Assembly (NCBI GenBank): GCA_022565665.1
Contig: JAIUMI010000018.1
Coordinates: 1 to 49,296, forward strand
Direction: 5' to 3'
Length of the DNA stretch: 49,296 nucleotides
Origin: Glycocaulis sp.
GTDB taxonomy: Bacteria > Pseudomonadota > Alphaproteobacteria > Caulobacterales > Maricaulaceae
Made by a program: the position numbers and the translations under genes. Below, one piece after another: positions 18,351-28,666 of this stretch. The notes beneath the pieces were generated by a model that was not told the DNA's origin, did no database searches, and was given only the letters and a program-made list of their open reading frames with translations. Every line of letters begins with the position of its first letter. The stretch's first letter is position 1.

Positions 18351-18386
18351 GTTCTGCTTGTGTTCGCGGTACATAACTGGTACAAA
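18351..18386 (+). promoter_or_regulatory. recA promoter with LexA (SOS) box
   Basis: GTTC (18351-18354), 7 bp, GTTC (18362-18365) is an exact match to the alphaproteobacterial LexA box GTTC-N7-GTTC. It overlaps a likely -35 (TTGTGT, 18358-18363) with a -10 (TACAAA, 18381-18386) 17 bp on. LexA bound here would block RNA polymerase. Box: seen. Repression: from the known biology of the family. Confidence 0.8.
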
Positions 18387-18445
18387 ATCCCTTACAGGGT
18401 TCGAATTGCCCATCAGGGCCGGGCGTGAAATAAGGGAGCAGACAC

Positions 18446-19534
18446 ATGGCCAATTCAGCAATCCGGCTCGTGAAAGACACCGACATGGACAAGTCAAAGG
18501 CTCTGGAAGCCGCGCTTACGCAGATCGACCGCCAGTTCGGCAAGGGCTCGGTGATGAAGCTCGGCGCACGTCCGCACCAGAATATCGAGTCGATTTCCAC
18601 CGGTTCGCTAGGGCTCGATATCGCGCTCGGCGTGGGCGGCCTGCCCAAGGGCCGTGTGGTGGAAATCTACGGGCCTGAAAGCTCCGGCAAGACGACGCTT
18701 GCCCTGCACTGCATTGCCGAGGCGCAAAAGCGCGGCGGCGTGTGCGCCTTCGTCGATGCCGAGCACGCGCTTGATCCGGTCTATGCCCGCAAGCTGGGCG
18801 TAGATGTGGGCGAGCTTCTGGTTTCCCAGCCCGATACGGGCGAGCAATCGCTGGAGATTACCGACACGCTGGTGCGCTCCGGCGCGGTGGATGTGCTGGT
18901 GATCGATTCGGTGGCCGCCCTGACGCCCCGCGCGGAACTGGAAGGCGATATGGGCGACAGCCTGCCCGGCCTGCAGGCCCGTCTGATGAGCCAGGCGCTC
19001 AGAAAGCTGACTGGCTCCATCTCGAAATCCAACTGCCTGGTGATCTTCATCAACCAGATCCGCATGAAGATCGGTGTGATGTTCGGTAATCCCGAAACCA
19101 CCACGGGCGGCAATGCGCTGAAATTCTATTCCTCCGTCCGCCTCGATATCCGCCGGGTCGGCGCGATCAAGGACCGTGACGAGGTGATCGGCAACCAGAC
19201 CCGCGTGAAAGTGGTCAAGAACAAGGTTGCGCCGCCTTTCCGTGAGGTCGATTTCGACATTCTTTATGGCGAAGGCATTTCGCGCATGGGCGAGGTCATC
19301 GATCTGGGAGTGAAGGCCGGGATCATCGAGAAGTCCGGCTCCTGGCATTCCCACGATTCCGAGCGTATCGGGCAGGGCCGCGAGAATGCGCGCAAATTCC
19401 TGCTGGATAACCCCGACATGGCCGAAAAGATCGAGAACCAGATCCGTGCCAATGCCGGTCTCATCGCCGAGGAAATGCTGGTCGGTCCGGGCGAGGATGA
19501 TGATGCCGATGACGCGGCGGAGGCCGCCGGCTAG
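18446..19534 (+). CDS. recA: Recombinase RecA
   Basis: 362 residues, full length. Walker A GPESSGKT at 76-83, the core [12 protein letters not shown], Walker [10 protein letters not shown], and the L2-region segment [27 protein letters not shown] (given here by its ends, FINQIR and GGNALKF) are all intact. The acidic tail ([14 protein letters not shown]) is normal for RecA. It catalyses strand exchange and stimulates LexA self-cleavage. ATG 18446 follows GGGAGCAGACAC. The SOS box upstream makes it damage-inducible. alaS follows 115 bp downstream in the same direction, a neighbourhood also seen in Caulobacter. Confidence 0.98.
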   Translation: MANSAIRLVKDTDMDKSKALEAALTQIDRQFGKGSVMKLGARPHQNIESISTGSLGLDIALGVGGLPKGRVVEIYGPESSGKTTLALHCIAEAQKRGGVCAFVDAEHALDPVYARKLGVDVGELLVSQPDTGEQSLEITDTLVRSGAVDVLVIDSVAALTPRAELEGDMGDSLPGLQARLMSQALRKLTGSISKSNCLVIFINQIRMKIGVMFGNPETTTGGNALKFYSSVRLDIRRVGAIKDRDEVIGNQTRVKVVKNKVAPPFREVDFDILYGEGISRMGEVIDLGVKAGIIEKSGSWHSHDSERIGQGRENARKFLLDNPDMAEKIENQIRANAGLIAEEMLVGPGEDDDADDAAEAAG

Positions 19535-19570
19535 AACGGCAAAACAGTCACAAGCCGCAATTCATTGTAG

Positions 19571-19600
19571 CGGGCGCTTGGCTAAGCCGGGCGCCCGTTC
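19571..19600 (+). terminator. Hairpin between recA and alaS
   Basis: CGGGCGC (19571-19577) pairs with GCGCCCG (19591-19597), with a small inner GGC/GCC stem. The tail TTCGTAT is not a clean T-run. It may be a weak terminator or a processing/attenuation structure in the alaS leader. Confidence 0.45.
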
Positions 19601-19649
19601 GTATATGTGCACCAGCAAAAACGTTTTCGGACACCGAGCGGAGCCCGCC

Positions 19650-22316
19650 ATGACCCCCTTGCGCGACATACGCGCCCAGTTTCTCGGCTATTTTCAAGGC
19701 CATGGCCACGAGATCGTGGCCTCCAGCCCGCTCGTGCCGAAGGATGACCCGACCCTGCTCTTCACCAATGCGGGCATGGTCCAGTTCAAGAATGTGTTCA
19801 CCGGCGCGGAAAAGCGCCCAAATCCGCGCGCGGTCTCCTCGCAGAAATGCGTGCGTGCCGGCGGCAAGCACAATGATCTTGATAATGTCGGCTATACGGC
19901 GCGCCATCACACCTTCTTTGAAATGCTGGGGAATTTCTCCTTCGGCGACTATTTCAAGGAAGAGGCGATCCACCATGCCTGGACGCTGGTGACGAAGGAT
20001 TTCGCGCTTCCAAAGGACAGGCTGCTGGTCACGGTCTATGCCGAGGATGATGACGCCGCCGCGCACTGGAAGAAGATTGCGGGCCTCTCTGACGACCGCA
20101 TCATCCGCATCGCGACCTCTGACAATTTCTGGATGATGGGCGATACCGGCCCCTGCGGGCCGTGTTCGGAGATTTTCTTCGACCATGGCGACCACATCCC
20201 CGGCGGCCCGCCGGGCAGCCCGGACGAGGACGGTGATCGTTTCATCGAGATCTGGAATCTCGTCTTCATGCAGTTCGAGCAGCAGGCCGACGGCTCGCGG
20301 ATCGCTCTGCCCAAGCCCTCCATCGATACCGGCATGGGCCTGGAGCGCATCGCTGCTGTGCTGCAGGGCAAGCACAATAATTACGAGATCGACCTGTTCG
20401 CCCGGCTCATTGCCGCCGGCGAGGAGGCGCTGAAAGTGAAGGCGCAAGGTGAGGCGCTGGCGAGCCACCGCGTCATTGCCGACCATTTGCGCGCTACGAG
20501 CTTCCTCATTGCCGATGGCGTCACGCCGTCCAATGAGGGGCGTGGCTATGTGCTGCGCCGGATCATGCGCCGGGCCATGCGCCATGCCCATATTCTCGGT
20601 GCCTCCGAGCCCGTCATCTACCGGCTCGCCCCGGTGCTGGCCGGCGAGATGGGCGAAGCCTTCCCCGAGCTGAACCGCGCGCTGCCGGTAATCGAGGAGA
20701 CGCTGCGCGGCGAGGAGGAGCGCTTCCAGCGCACGCTGGGCCGTGGCCTCACCCTGCTGGAAGAGGCGATTGCCGGTCTGCCCGAAGGCGCGGCGCTGCC
20801 GGGCGAGACGGCGTTCAAGCTCTATGACACTTATGGTTTCCCGCTCGACCTGACGCAGGATGCGCTGCGGGCGCGCGGCCTCTCGGTTGACGAGGACGGC
20901 TTCAACACCGCGATGGAACGCCAGCGTGCCGAGGCGCGCGCCCACTGGCAGGGCTCTGGCGAGGCAGCGGCCGATGCGGTCTGGTTTGCCGTGCGTGATC
21001 TCACCGGCCCCACCGAGTTTCTGGGCTATGCCAACCTCAGCGCGGCGAGCGCGCTCAAAGCCATCATCACCGAAGGTGCGATGGCCGATGCCCTCTCGTC
21101 AGGCGGACGCGCCGAACTCGTCTTCGCCTCCACGCCCTTCTACGCCGAATCCGGCGGCCAGATCGGTGATACGGGCGAAATCATTTTCGACAATGGCGCG
21201 CGCTTTGTCGTCGAGGATGTCAAGAAGCGCGCGGGCGATGTATTCGCCCATATCGGCCATCTGGACTCCGGCAGGGTTGCAAAGGGCGACACAGCCCGGC
21301 TGGAAGTGGATGGCGCGCGGCGTGACGAGACCCGCTCCAACCACTCCGCCACGCACCTCATGCATGCGGCGCTTCGCAATGTGCTGGGCCCCCACGTGGC
21401 CCAGAAGGGCTCCTATGTGGGGCCGGACCGGCTGCGCTTTGACTTCTCCCATGGCCGGGCGCTGACCCCTTCCGAGATCGCGGCCATCGAGGCGGAAGTG
21501 AACGCAATCGTGCGCCAGAATGCGCCGGCCGAAACAAGCGAATCGACGCCTGAAGAAGCCATCGAGAAGGGCGCGCTCGCCCTCTTTGGCGAAAAATATG
21601 GCGACCGGGTGCGGGTGCTCTCCATCGGTCATCAGCCGGGCGATCCTGAGCGCGCCTATTCGGTTGAGCTGTGCGGGGGCACCCATGTGCGCCGCACCGG
21701 CGATATCGCCCTGTTCAAGATCGTGGCCGAAAGCGCGGTTTCGGCCGGTGTGCGCCGCGTGGAGGCGCTGACCGGTGAGGCGGCGCGCACGTATCTGGAA
21801 CAGCAGGCGGGCGCGGCGAAATCCGCCGCCGATGCGCTCAAAGTGCCGGTCTCGGAACTTGAAAAGCGCCTCGCCACGCTGGTGGAAGAGCGCCGCCGGC
21901 TCGAAAAGGAGCTGAGCGACGCCAAGACCAAGCTCGCCATGGGCGGCGGGGGCGGGGCTGCGCCTGCGGCGGTTGAAACCATCGGCAATCTGAAATTCAC
22001 CGGCCGCGTGGTCGAGGGCGTGGGCGGCAAGGAATTGCGCGGCCTCGTTGATGCGGCGCGCGCCGAGATGGGCTCCGGCATTGCCGCCTTCGTGGGCGTG
22101 ACCGATGGCAAGGCCGCGATCGCCGTTGGCGTCACCGAGGATCTGGCGGGCAGCGCGGCGGACGCCGTGGAGCTGGTGCGTGCGGGGTCCTCGGCGCTAG
22201 GCGGCAAGGGCGGCGGCGGCCGGCCTGATTTCGCGCAAGCCGGCGGCCCGGACGGGGCGAAAGCCGAAGAGGCGCTGGACGCTATCCGCGCCGTGCTGAA
22301 AGCGGGTGTAGCCTAG
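19650..22316 (+). CDS. alaS: Alanine--tRNA ligase
   Basis: 888 residues, cytoplasmic class II synthetase charging tRNA-Ala. The start [15 protein letters not shown] is the usual AlaRS N-terminus (ATG 19650); the frame runs on upstream without AlaRS similarity. Class II motifs 1-3 are visible ([44 protein letters not shown]). The editing domain has its zinc ligands [12 protein letters not shown] and CGGTHV. The C-terminal C-Ala part contains the coiled-coil (about 735-770) and a DHHA1 region with [13 protein letters not shown]. No truncation. Confidence 0.97.
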   Translation: MTPLRDIRAQFLGYFQGHGHEIVASSPLVPKDDPTLLFTNAGMVQFKNVFTGAEKRPNPRAVSSQKCVRAGGKHNDLDNVGYTARHHTFFEMLGNFSFGDYFKEEAIHHAWTLVTKDFALPKDRLLVTVYAEDDDAAAHWKKIAGLSDDRIIRIATSDNFWMMGDTGPCGPCSEIFFDHGDHIPGGPPGSPDEDGDRFIEIWNLVFMQFEQQADGSRIALPKPSIDTGMGLERIAAVLQGKHNNYEIDLFARLIAAGEEALKVKAQGEALASHRVIADHLRATSFLIADGVTPSNEGRGYVLRRIMRRAMRHAHILGASEPVIYRLAPVLAGEMGEAFPELNRALPVIEETLRGEEERFQRTLGRGLTLLEEAIAGLPEGAALPGETAFKLYDTYGFPLDLTQDALRARGLSVDEDGFNTAMERQRAEARAHWQGSGEAAADAVWFAVRDLTGPTEFLGYANLSAASALKAIITEGAMADALSSGGRAELVFASTPFYAESGGQIGDTGEIIFDNGARFVVEDVKKRAGDVFAHIGHLDSGRVAKGDTARLEVDGARRDETRSNHSATHLMHAALRNVLGPHVAQKGSYVGPDRLRFDFSHGRALTPSEIAAIEAEVNAIVRQNAPAETSESTPEEAIEKGALALFGEKYGDRVRVLSIGHQPGDPERAYSVELCGGTHVRRTGDIALFKIVAESAVSAGVRRVEALTGEAARTYLEQQAGAAKSAADALKVPVSELEKRLATLVEERRRLEKELSDAKTKLAMGGGGGAAPAAVETIGNLKFTGRVVEGVGGKELRGLVDAARAEMGSGIAAFVGVTDGKAAIAVGVTEDLAGSAADAVELVRAGSSALGGKGGGGRPDFAQAGGPDGAKAEEALDAIRAVLKAGVA

Positions 22317-22330
22317 CCCCCCCCTTTGTC

Positions 22331-22434
22331 ATCACCCGCTTTATGCGGGTGATCCATGCCTGTGAGGGACGTTCAAGCGTGAGGCTTGAGGCATGGGTCC
22401 CCGGGACCGCTACGCGGCCCGAGGATGACAGTTG
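22331..22434. repeat. Structured intergenic repeat between convergent alaS and mcmA
   Basis: The gap contains three nested hairpins: ATCACCCGC (22331-22339) with GCGGGTGAT (22345-22353), TCAAGC (22373-22378) with GCTTGA (22384-22389), and a GGTCC/GGACC pair followed by CGCTACGCG. Composition and layout resemble mobile intergenic repeats of alphaproteobacteria. The first stem could work as a bidirectional terminator for the two convergent genes, though it lacks a T-run. Confidence 0.55.
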
Positions 22435-22441
22435 AGGGCCC

Positions 22442-24586
22442 TTACCCGCCGCCGCCCAACCGCTCCAGCAATTCCAGCGCGCTGTCGGCGATCACGGTGC
22501 CGGGCGGATAGACGGCCGCAGCGCCCATCTGGCGGAGCGTGGAGACGTCTTCAGGCGGGATCACCCCGCCAACGACGATCAGCTTGTCGCCGCCGCCGCC
22601 ATCTTTGAGCGCATCGCGCAGCGCAGGCACCAGCGTGAGGTGGCCCGCCGCGAGCGAAGAGGCGGCGACCACGTGCACATCGTTCTCGATGGCCTGGCGG
22701 GCGGCTTCGTCCGGTGTCTGGAAGAGCGGGCCGATATCGACGTCCCAGCCCAGATCGGCAAAGGCGGACGCCACGACCTTCTGGCCGCGGTCATGGCCGT
22801 CCTGGCCCATTTTCGCGATCAGGATGCGCGGGCGGCGCCCTTCGTTTTCTGCAAAGGCATCGGCGGCCGCGAGCGCGCGTTTCACCTTTTCATCATCGCC
22901 TGAGGCTTTCAAATACACCCCCTGAAGTGACCGGATTGTCGCCGTGTGGCGAGTGTAAGCCTTTTCCAGAGCGGAGGAAATTTCGCCCACCGTGGCGTGC
23001 GCGCGAGCCGCCTCCACGCTCAGGGCCAGGAGGTTCCCCGTTTTGGTTTCGGCGGCGCGGGTGAGGGCGGCAAGCGCGGCCTCTACCTTGGCCGGATCAC
23101 GCTCGCGCTTGAGCCGTTCCAGCTTTTCAAGCTGCTGGCGGCGGACGCTCGCATTGTCGACTTTCAGCACCGGCACGTCTTCGGGCTCGTTCAGGCGGAA
23201 CTTGTTCACGCCGACAATCGTCTGCTGACCGGAATCGATGCGCGCTTGCGTCTTCGCAGCCGCTTCCTCAATACGCAGTTTCGGCGTGCCGTCCTCGATG
23301 GCCTTGGCCATGCCGCCCAGCGCATCGATCTCGGCGATGTGTTCCAGTGCGCGCGCGGCGAGATCATGGGTCAGCCGCTCGACAAACCATGATCCGCCCC
23401 ACGGATCGATCGTATCGGTGAGATGGGCTTCGGTCTCCAGCACCAGCTGGGTATTGCGCGCGATGCGGGCGGAGAAATCCGTCGGCAGGGCCAGCGCCTC
23501 GTCCAGCGAGTTGGTGTGCAGCGACTGGGTGTGGCCATCGACGGCGGCCATCGCCTCGATGGTCGTGCGCGCGACATTGTTGAACACGTCCTGCGCGGTG
23601 AGTGACCAGCCGGAGGTCTGCGAATGGGTGCGCAGCGAGAGTGCCTTGTCGCTTTTCGGCGCAAAGCGCTCCTTCACCAGCTTTGCCCAGATCAGGCGCG
23701 CCGCACGCAGTTTGGCTACTTCCATGAAATAATTCATGGAAATGCCCCAGAAGAAGGAAAGCCGCGGGGCAAAGGCGTCCACGTCCAGCCCCGCCTTCAC
23801 GCCCGCCGCGATGTATTCAAGCCCATCGGCGATGGTGTAGGCCAGCTCCAGGTCCGCCGGTGCGCCCGCCTCCTGCATGTGATAGCCGGAAATGGAGATG
23901 GAGTTGAATTTCGGCATTTCCTGCGAGGTGAACGCGAAAATGTCCGAAATGATCCGCATGGAAGGGCCGGGCGGATAGATATAGGTGTTGCGCACCATGA
24001 ATTCTTTCAGGATGTCGTTCTGGATTGTTCCTGAAAGCTGGGCGGGCTTCACGCCCTGTTCTTCGGCGGCGACGATATAGAGCGCGAGCACGGGCAGCAC
24101 CGCGCCATTCATCGTCATCGATACGCTCATCTGGTCGAGCGGAATGCCGTCAAAGAGCTGGCGCATGTCGAGAATGGAATCGATGGCCACGCCCGCCATG
24201 CCGACATCGCCGATCACGCGCGGATTATCGCTGTCATAGCCCCGGTGGGTGGCGAGATCGAAAGCCACCGAGAGCCCTTTCTGCCCGGCGGCCAGATTGC
24301 GCCGGTAGAAGGCGTTGGATTCGGTCGCGGTGGAGAAGCCGGCATATTGGCGGATTGTCCACGGACGCTGGACGAACATGGTGGGGTAAGGGCCGCGATG
24401 GAAGGGGGCGATCCCTGGCATGCCATCAATGAAATCAAGACCCTGTACATCAGGCGCGCCATAGGCAGGCGCAACCGGAATGCCCTCCGGACTCAACCAG
24501 TCCTCGCCTTTTGCTGGCCGTTTGTCCGCTCCGGCGGCAGGAAGGGTGAAGGGTAGGGCGGTGAAATCGGGCCGGGCGCGCGTCAT
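22442..24586 (-). CDS. mcmA: Methylmalonyl-CoA mutase large (catalytic) subunit
   Basis: 714 residues, adenosylcobalamin-dependent; interconverts (R)-methylmalonyl-CoA and succinyl-CoA (also named scpA or mutB). The N-terminal TIM-barrel mutase domain carries [15 protein letters not shown] and [15 protein letters not shown]. The C-terminal cobalamin-binding domain has GQDGHDRG with the lower ligand His598 (DxHxxG at 596-601), SSLAAGH and the glycine-rich VVGGVIP. Start ATG at 24586 overlaps the stop of the upstream small-subunit gene by 4 nt (ATGA), so translation is coupled. It completes propionyl-CoA use from Ile, Val and odd-chain fatty acids. Confidence 0.95.
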   Translation of the reverse strand: MTRARPDFTALPFTLPAAGADKRPAKGEDWLSPEGIPVAPAYGAPDVQGLDFIDGMPGIAPFHRGPYPTMFVQRPWTIRQYAGFSTATESNAFYRRNLAAGQKGLSVAFDLATHRGYDSDNPRVIGDVGMAGVAIDSILDMRQLFDGIPLDQMSVSMTMNGAVLPVLALYIVAAEEQGVKPAQLSGTIQNDILKEFMVRNTYIYPPGPSMRIISDIFAFTSQEMPKFNSISISGYHMQEAGAPADLELAYTIADGLEYIAAGVKAGLDVDAFAPRLSFFWGISMNYFMEVAKLRAARLIWAKLVKERFAPKSDKALSLRTHSQTSGWSLTAQDVFNNVARTTIEAMAAVDGHTQSLHTNSLDEALALPTDFSARIARNTQLVLETEAHLTDTIDPWGGSWFVERLTHDLAARALEHIAEIDALGGMAKAIEDGTPKLRIEEAAAKTQARIDSGQQTIVGVNKFRLNEPEDVPVLKVDNASVRRQQLEKLERLKRERDPAKVEAALAALTRAAETKTGNLLALSVEAARAHATVGEISSALEKAYTRHTATIRSLQGVYLKASGDDEKVKRALAAADAFAENEGRRPRILIAKMGQDGHDRGQKVVASAFADLGWDVDIGPLFQTPDEAARQAIENDVHVVAASSLAAGHLTLVPALRDALKDGGGGDKLIVVGGVIPPEDVSTLRQMGAAAVYPPGTVIADSALELLERLGGGG

Positions 24587-26439
24587 GGCGTGATCCCCAT
24601 GGCAGCAAGGGCCAGACGGCCATCCTCCAGCGCGTTGGAGCGCATGTGGATGGCGTGATCAATTGTGCCTGCATCGTTCACCGCATCGGGCTTGCCCGCG
24701 AGCCAGACCGCTTTCGCGCCTGCCGCTTTGAGGGCGCTGGCAAGACCGGCGGCGCTTTCGGCATAGGCGGTATCCGTGCCGCAGATGATGGCAAGCGGGC
24801 TTCCCGAAGCCTTGAAGGCGGCTACGCAATCTTCAAGGCTTTCATGGGGTTGCGGCGTTTGCACGGTGAGGCCTGCAATGCCGAGCCGGTTGGCGGCAAA
24901 GCCTGCGCGTGCATTGAAGTCGGCAAGCTTGCCCAGCGTCGCGATGAAGACAGGGCCGGACTTGGCCGCGTCGGTGGCATTGCGCAGGGCTTCGTAGGGC
25001 GCGGCGAGACGGACCGGTTCCAGTGCAGGCAGGGCAAAGCGCGGGCTGGCTCCCAGCGCGGCATCATTGACCGGCGCCGGGGTGTAGGCCGCCTGTTCCA
25101 CGCCGAGCGCCCGCGGATCGAGATCGGGATAGGCCGATACCCCGATCAGCGTCGCCTTGCCAAGCGCGATGGCCTCTTCCAGTGCGGCGCGTTTCGGCGC
25201 GATTTCGCCCGCCAGCCACCCTGAAGCAAGCACGGCGCTCGCGCCGCCTTGGGCTTCGACGGCCTGGAAAACTTTCCAGCCCGCTTCCGCAAGGCGGTAG
25301 GTGAGCGTTTCATGCAGGGCGCTGCCGCCAGCCGGGTCAGCGGCCTTGCCGGCATGGCTTTCCTCGGCGAGGAGGATGTGGAGATTGCGGGCCAGCCGCC
25401 GTGAGAAAGCGGTGGAGGGGCCAAGGCCTTGCGTGATCGGGCGCACGGTCAGGGCATCGGCCCCGCCTGCGACACCGGCAAGCCCGGCGCTCGCCGCGCG
25501 AATGAGATTGGTCCACGGATCACGCGCCGACAGCATGCGCGCGCCGGTGATGGCGTGGACGTAAACGCCGCACGCCTCGGCTGAGCAACCGAATGCGGCG
25601 AGCATTTGCGCCCAGCCGAGCCGGATCGCGCGCAGCTTCGCGATCGTCAGGTGGAAATCGGTATCGGCGGCGAGCGAGACTTCGATTGTCCCTGCGGCCT
25701 CATCGGGCGCGAGACCGGCTTCGATCAGCGCCGTCATCGCTTCGGCCCCGGCGGCGAGGGCAAAGCCCAGCTCCTGCGCTTCGCTGCCTGCGGCCTCATA
25801 GACCTGCGCGGCGTCGACGTGGATGGCGCGGAGTTTGGGCGACAGGGCGCGGGCGCGTTTGGCGAGCGCAATGCGTTCTTCGGCGCCCTCGCTGGCCAGC
25901 AGGGCGGAGAGGCCCAGCCCGCCGCCCGCCATGCCGCCGGCCTTTTCAAAAATATCGAGCAGCAGGCCCGCCGCCTCGATATCGTAAGCGCCCGCATCGA
26001 GATGGACCGGGGCCAGATCCAGCATCACCCCGTCCAGCACCGTTTCCAGCTCTGCGCGATTGCGCACGGCGATGCCCGCTCTGCCTGCGGGATCGAGGGT
26101 GAGGGTAAGCGCGCTCACCCCGCCCGCGAGATCATCAAGGATCGCCGCGTTGGCGGCTTTGGGGTCGGCGCTGTCCGCGCTCTGGCGTATCTCCCACGGC
26201 ACAAAGGGATCGCGCGCCGGGGCGAGGCCCCGGATGAAGGGTGCCTGCCCCGGCCAGGTGGCAGGCAGGTCCGCGATATCGGCTCGGGTGAAGATCGGCC
26301 CGCGCGCAATCTGGTCTCGCGTCTTGCGCACGAGGCGTTCCAGCGGCGCGCCGTTCAGCGCTTTCAGGGCCAGCGCTTCCCAGTCTTCAGGCGAAGGCGG
26401 GGGAAATCCCCCGGATAAGGCGAGGATAGATTGCGTCAT
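24583..26439 (-). CDS. mcmB: Methylmalonyl-CoA mutase small subunit
   Basis: 618 residues, homologous to the large subunit but with a degenerate cobalamin domain: no DxHxxG motif is present in the last 130 residues, as expected for the non-catalytic subunit of heterodimeric mutases. Recognisable stretches include [28 protein letters not shown] and [18 protein letters not shown]. Start at [12 protein letters not shown] (26439) gives the usual length; the frame extends ten more codons upstream. It is the first gene of the pair and is coupled to mcmA by ATGA. Confidence 0.9.
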   Translation of the reverse strand: MTQSILALSGGFPPPSPEDWEALALKALNGAPLERLVRKTRDQIARGPIFTRADIADLPATWPGQAPFIRGLAPARDPFVPWEIRQSADSADPKAANAAILDDLAGGVSALTLTLDPAGRAGIAVRNRAELETVLDGVMLDLAPVHLDAGAYDIEAAGLLLDIFEKAGGMAGGGLGLSALLASEGAEERIALAKRARALSPKLRAIHVDAAQVYEAAGSEAQELGFALAAGAEAMTALIEAGLAPDEAAGTIEVSLAADTDFHLTIAKLRAIRLGWAQMLAAFGCSAEACGVYVHAITGARMLSARDPWTNLIRAASAGLAGVAGGADALTVRPITQGLGPSTAFSRRLARNLHILLAEESHAGKAADPAGGSALHETLTYRLAEAGWKVFQAVEAQGGASAVLASGWLAGEIAPKRAALEEAIALGKATLIGVSAYPDLDPRALGVEQAAYTPAPVNDAALGASPRFALPALEPVRLAAPYEALRNATDAAKSGPVFIATLGKLADFNARAGFAANRLGIAGLTVQTPQPHESLEDCVAAFKASGSPLAIICGTDTAYAESAAGLASALKAAGAKAVWLAGKPDAVNDAGTIDHAIHMRSNALEDGRLALAAMGITP

Positions 26440-26600
26440 GGCCGCACTGACTATACCGGCGCGCGCCATCAGGGAAGGCTTTCACACCACTTGGCGCGGG
26501 GCGGAACAGGGGGATAGCGCCCCCCGCCAATCCACCCCCCGTCCTGCCGGTGCGATAATGCAGGCAGTCTCCCCTTCGCCTGCCCAGGATGCTGACCGCC

Positions 26601-28061
26601 ATGACCGACACCACCGCCCGCCTCTCCCTGCCCTGGCTGATGCCCGCCCAGGCCCAGAAACATGTCACCGTGAACGAGGCCCTGCGCCGCCTTGATGGCC
26701 TGGTACAGGCTGCCGTGCAGAGCCGCAGCGAGACGACCGAACCCTCCTCGCCGGAGGAAGGGCAGGGCTGGATACTGCCAGAGGGCGCCACCGGCATCCA
26801 CTGGGATGGATTTGCGGACGGCGATCTCGTCATCTGGCAGGACGCGGCGTGGACGCGCCACGCGCCCGGGCCGGGCTGGCGGGTCTGGGTCATCGATGCC
26901 GGCGAGCTGGCCGTGTTCGATAGCGAAGGCTGGCAGGGCCTTTCCTCTGGCGGCAGCAATGTCTTTGCAGAGCTGGGTGTCGGTACCAGCCCGGATGACG
27001 CCAACCCGTTCGCCGCCAAGCTGAACGCAGCGTTGTGGACGGCCCGCGAGGAGGGTGAGGGCGGCAGCGGCGATCTGCGCTACACGCTCAACAAGGAAGG
27101 CCCTGAAAACGTGCTGTCCCTGCTCTTCCAGTCCGACTGGCAGGGCCGCGCCGAGATGGGGCTGGTGGGCGATGACGATGTGCAGCTCAAGGTCAGCGAT
27201 GACGGCGAGAACTGGAAAGAGGCCCTGCGCGTGGACAGGGACACGGGCGAGGCCGATTTCCCCTCCGGCATCCGCCTTGGCGGGCTGGCCCTGCTGCGTT
27301 CGGAAACGCGGGCCCTGCTCGATGCGTTCACGGTACCTGCGCCGTCATTCGCCCACGCGCTGGCCTATGACCATCTGATCGGCACGCTGCACGCGGCGGG
27401 GCTGTGGGACAAGCTGAGCGGGTTGTGGGTGCTGTGGGCCCACGATGAGCAGGCCGCGCGGGTGAATATCAAGGCGCCGGAAAGCGTGGCCACGCGGGTC
27501 AGTGCGATGGCGTTCGTGCCCGGCGCGGGATTTCAGGGAAACGGCTCGTCCAGCTATCTCGATACCGGCTTCAATCCGGCCACGATGGGTGACGGCATCT
27601 ACACCCAGAACAGTGCCCATATCTCCACCTTCATCACGGGTGATAATGGCGGATCGGGCGTAGGCAACGGCCTGGTGGGCCAGATTGGCGGCAGTTCATC
27701 CAATACCGGCGCGTTCTGGCTCCTGCCCCGGCGGCTGCCCTCCACCATACGTCACGGGCTCAATCGCGGCGGGGAGTTTCTGGATACCACAACGCCGCAG
27801 GACAGCTCGGCCGGTTTCACGCTGGTCAGCCGGACGGCGGCGGACGCGCTTGGGATCTACAAGGACGGGACGCTGCTTGATACCGGCAGCTATGCCTCTG
27901 ACGGGGTACGCAGCGCCTCATTCGGTATCGCAAGCGCCATCGGCGCGTATTCCTACGCAACCCATGGCGCGGCCAGTATCGGGGCCGGGCTGGACGAGGA
28001 CGAGGCGGCGAGGCTGTTCCATGCGCTGGACACCCACCGCCGCGCGATCGCGATTGTATAG
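26601..28061 (+). CDS. DUF2793-domain protein, phage/GTA tail- or spike-like
   Basis: About 486 residues. The N-terminal block SLPWLMPAQAQKHVTVNEAL, followed by RRLDGLV and short tryptophan-rich strands, is the DUF2793 signature found in prophage and GTA structural genes, which often encode host-contact fibres or spikes. The rest is a Gly/Ser-rich, probably beta-rich chain (GFQGNGSSSYLDTGFNP; SRTAADALGIYKDGTLLDTG) that may fold as a lectin-like jelly roll. The start is uncertain (ATG 26589 or 26601); neither has a strong ribosome-binding site. It stands alone here, about 19.4 kb from the terminase genes at the window end. Confidence 0.75.
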   Translation: MTDTTARLSLPWLMPAQAQKHVTVNEALRRLDGLVQAAVQSRSETTEPSSPEEGQGWILPEGATGIHWDGFADGDLVIWQDAAWTRHAPGPGWRVWVIDAGELAVFDSEGWQGLSSGGSNVFAELGVGTSPDDANPFAAKLNAALWTAREEGEGGSGDLRYTLNKEGPENVLSLLFQSDWQGRAEMGLVGDDDVQLKVSDDGENWKEALRVDRDTGEADFPSGIRLGGLALLRSETRALLDAFTVPAPSFAHALAYDHLIGTLHAAGLWDKLSGLWVLWAHDEQAARVNIKAPESVATRVSAMAFVPGAGFQGNGSSSYLDTGFNPATMGDGIYTQNSAHISTFITGDNGGSGVGNGLVGQIGGSSSNTGAFWLLPRRLPSTIRHGLNRGGEFLDTTTPQDSSAGFTLVSRTAADALGIYKDGTLLDTGSYASDGVRSASFGIASAIGAYSYATHGAASIGAGLDEDEAARLFHALDTHRRAIAIV

Positions 28062-28069
28062 CGCCAACT

Positions 28070-28095
28070 GAAAAGACCGCCCCTTTTCGGGGCGG
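28070..28095 (-). terminator. Terminator of the Flp pilin gene
   Basis: Stem CCGCCCC (28077-28083) with GGGGCGG (28089-28095), 5-base loop. Read on the minus strand it is followed by TCTTTTC (28076-28070), as expected for a terminator downstream of the pilin. On the plus strand there is no T-run, so it would end the DUF2793 transcript less well. Confidence 0.7.
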
Positions 28096-28141
28096 CCCAT
28101 CCAGCCGACTACGGGTCGGGAAGTCTCGACTGTTGGCAGCC

Positions 28142-28303
28142 TTACAGGGCGGCTTCAACAGCTTCGAAGGTGCTCTCCAGGCTGGTGCCCAGCAGGGTCA
28201 CCGCACCGATGATCACAACAGCGATCAGCGCAGCAATGAGGCCATACTCGATAGCCGTTGCGCCAGACTCGTCCTTGAAGAAACGCGAAACCAGATTTTT
28301 CAT
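28142..28303 (-). CDS. Flp family type IVb pilin
   Basis: 53-residue prepilin. A short charged leader (MKNLVSRFFKDESG) precedes the predicted prepilin-peptidase site after Gly14. The mature chain begins ATAIEYGL with the conserved Glu5-Tyr6, then a hydrophobic helix (IAALIAVVIIGAV) and a short soluble end (TSLESTFEAVEAAL). ATG 28303 is preceded by AAGGAG at 8 bp. Flp pilins are assembled by the Tad machine for surface attachment. No tad/cpa/rcp genes are nearby, so this is an orphan pilin gene with its own terminator. Confidence 0.93.
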   Translation of the reverse strand: MKNLVSRFFKDESGATAIEYGLIAALIAVVIIGAVTLLGTSLESTFEAVEAAL

Positions 28304-28561
28304 CCCACTAACTCCTTTGGTGCTCGTTGGCAGCCCAGGAGGCAAGTCCACCCGACCCGTCCTGAACGTGAGGGGAGTAAACACCGCAAGCCCTTTCGGT
28401 CCGGTAAAAATCCATGCTTTATTTTTCGTAAATTGCTGAAATCATTCTTATAGTTAAGGCCCGGTGAATTTTCGCCCGGCTCGCCCCGCCTATGATGCGT
28501 CATTCCGGCCAAGCGAAGCACGCAGGCTCAGGTAGAACGACAGTGCTGGTTTCATATTACT
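28304..28561. other. AT-rich leader upstream of the pilin gene; no gene seen
   Basis: The stretch at about 28400-28470 is unusually AT-rich for this window and probably contains the pilin promoter on the minus strand, but I cannot assign a -35/-10 pair with confidence. A perfect CtrA box (TTAA-N7-TTAA) is not visible. Confidence 0.4.
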
Positions 28562-28627
28562 GCGTTTCACCGGCGGAAGCCGGTGCCCAGTCGTGTTCTG
28601 GATCCCGGCTTGCGCCGGGAAAACGAC
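28562..28627. repeat. Dispersed intergenic repeat, copy B
   Basis: Same blocks and order as the copy at 8766-8852: GCGTTTCACCGG, CCGGTGCCCAGTC, TGTTCTGGATCCCGGCT and CCGGGAAAACGA, but lacking about 20 bp in the middle. Located at the 3' side of the vWA-like gene. Confidence 0.7.
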
Positions 28628-28666
28628 CGAGACATCAGCCCGATGACGGGTTGGGAAGAAAATTCC

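Noticed and set aside
18341-18354. GAAC-N6-GTTC as a second SOS box before recA
   Set aside because: Spacing and orientation do not fit GTTC-N7-GTTC; the adjacent exact match explains the site.
16266-18497. 743-codon open frame opposite cckA
   Set aside because: Same reason: shadow of a well-supported gene, with no recognisable domain.
19386-19649. N-terminal extension of alaS into recA
   Set aside because: The added residues are the recA gene in another frame and do not resemble AlaRS; ATG 19650 gives the usual start.
24583-26439. Loss of the cobalamin motif in the small mutase subunit as a sign of decay
   Set aside because: The small subunit of heterodimeric methylmalonyl-CoA mutases normally lacks it.
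26493-26528. Imperfect GC-rich hairpin in the gap between mcmB and the DUF2793 gene
   Set aside because: Pairing is interrupted and there is no T-run; in sequence this GC-rich it may be chance.
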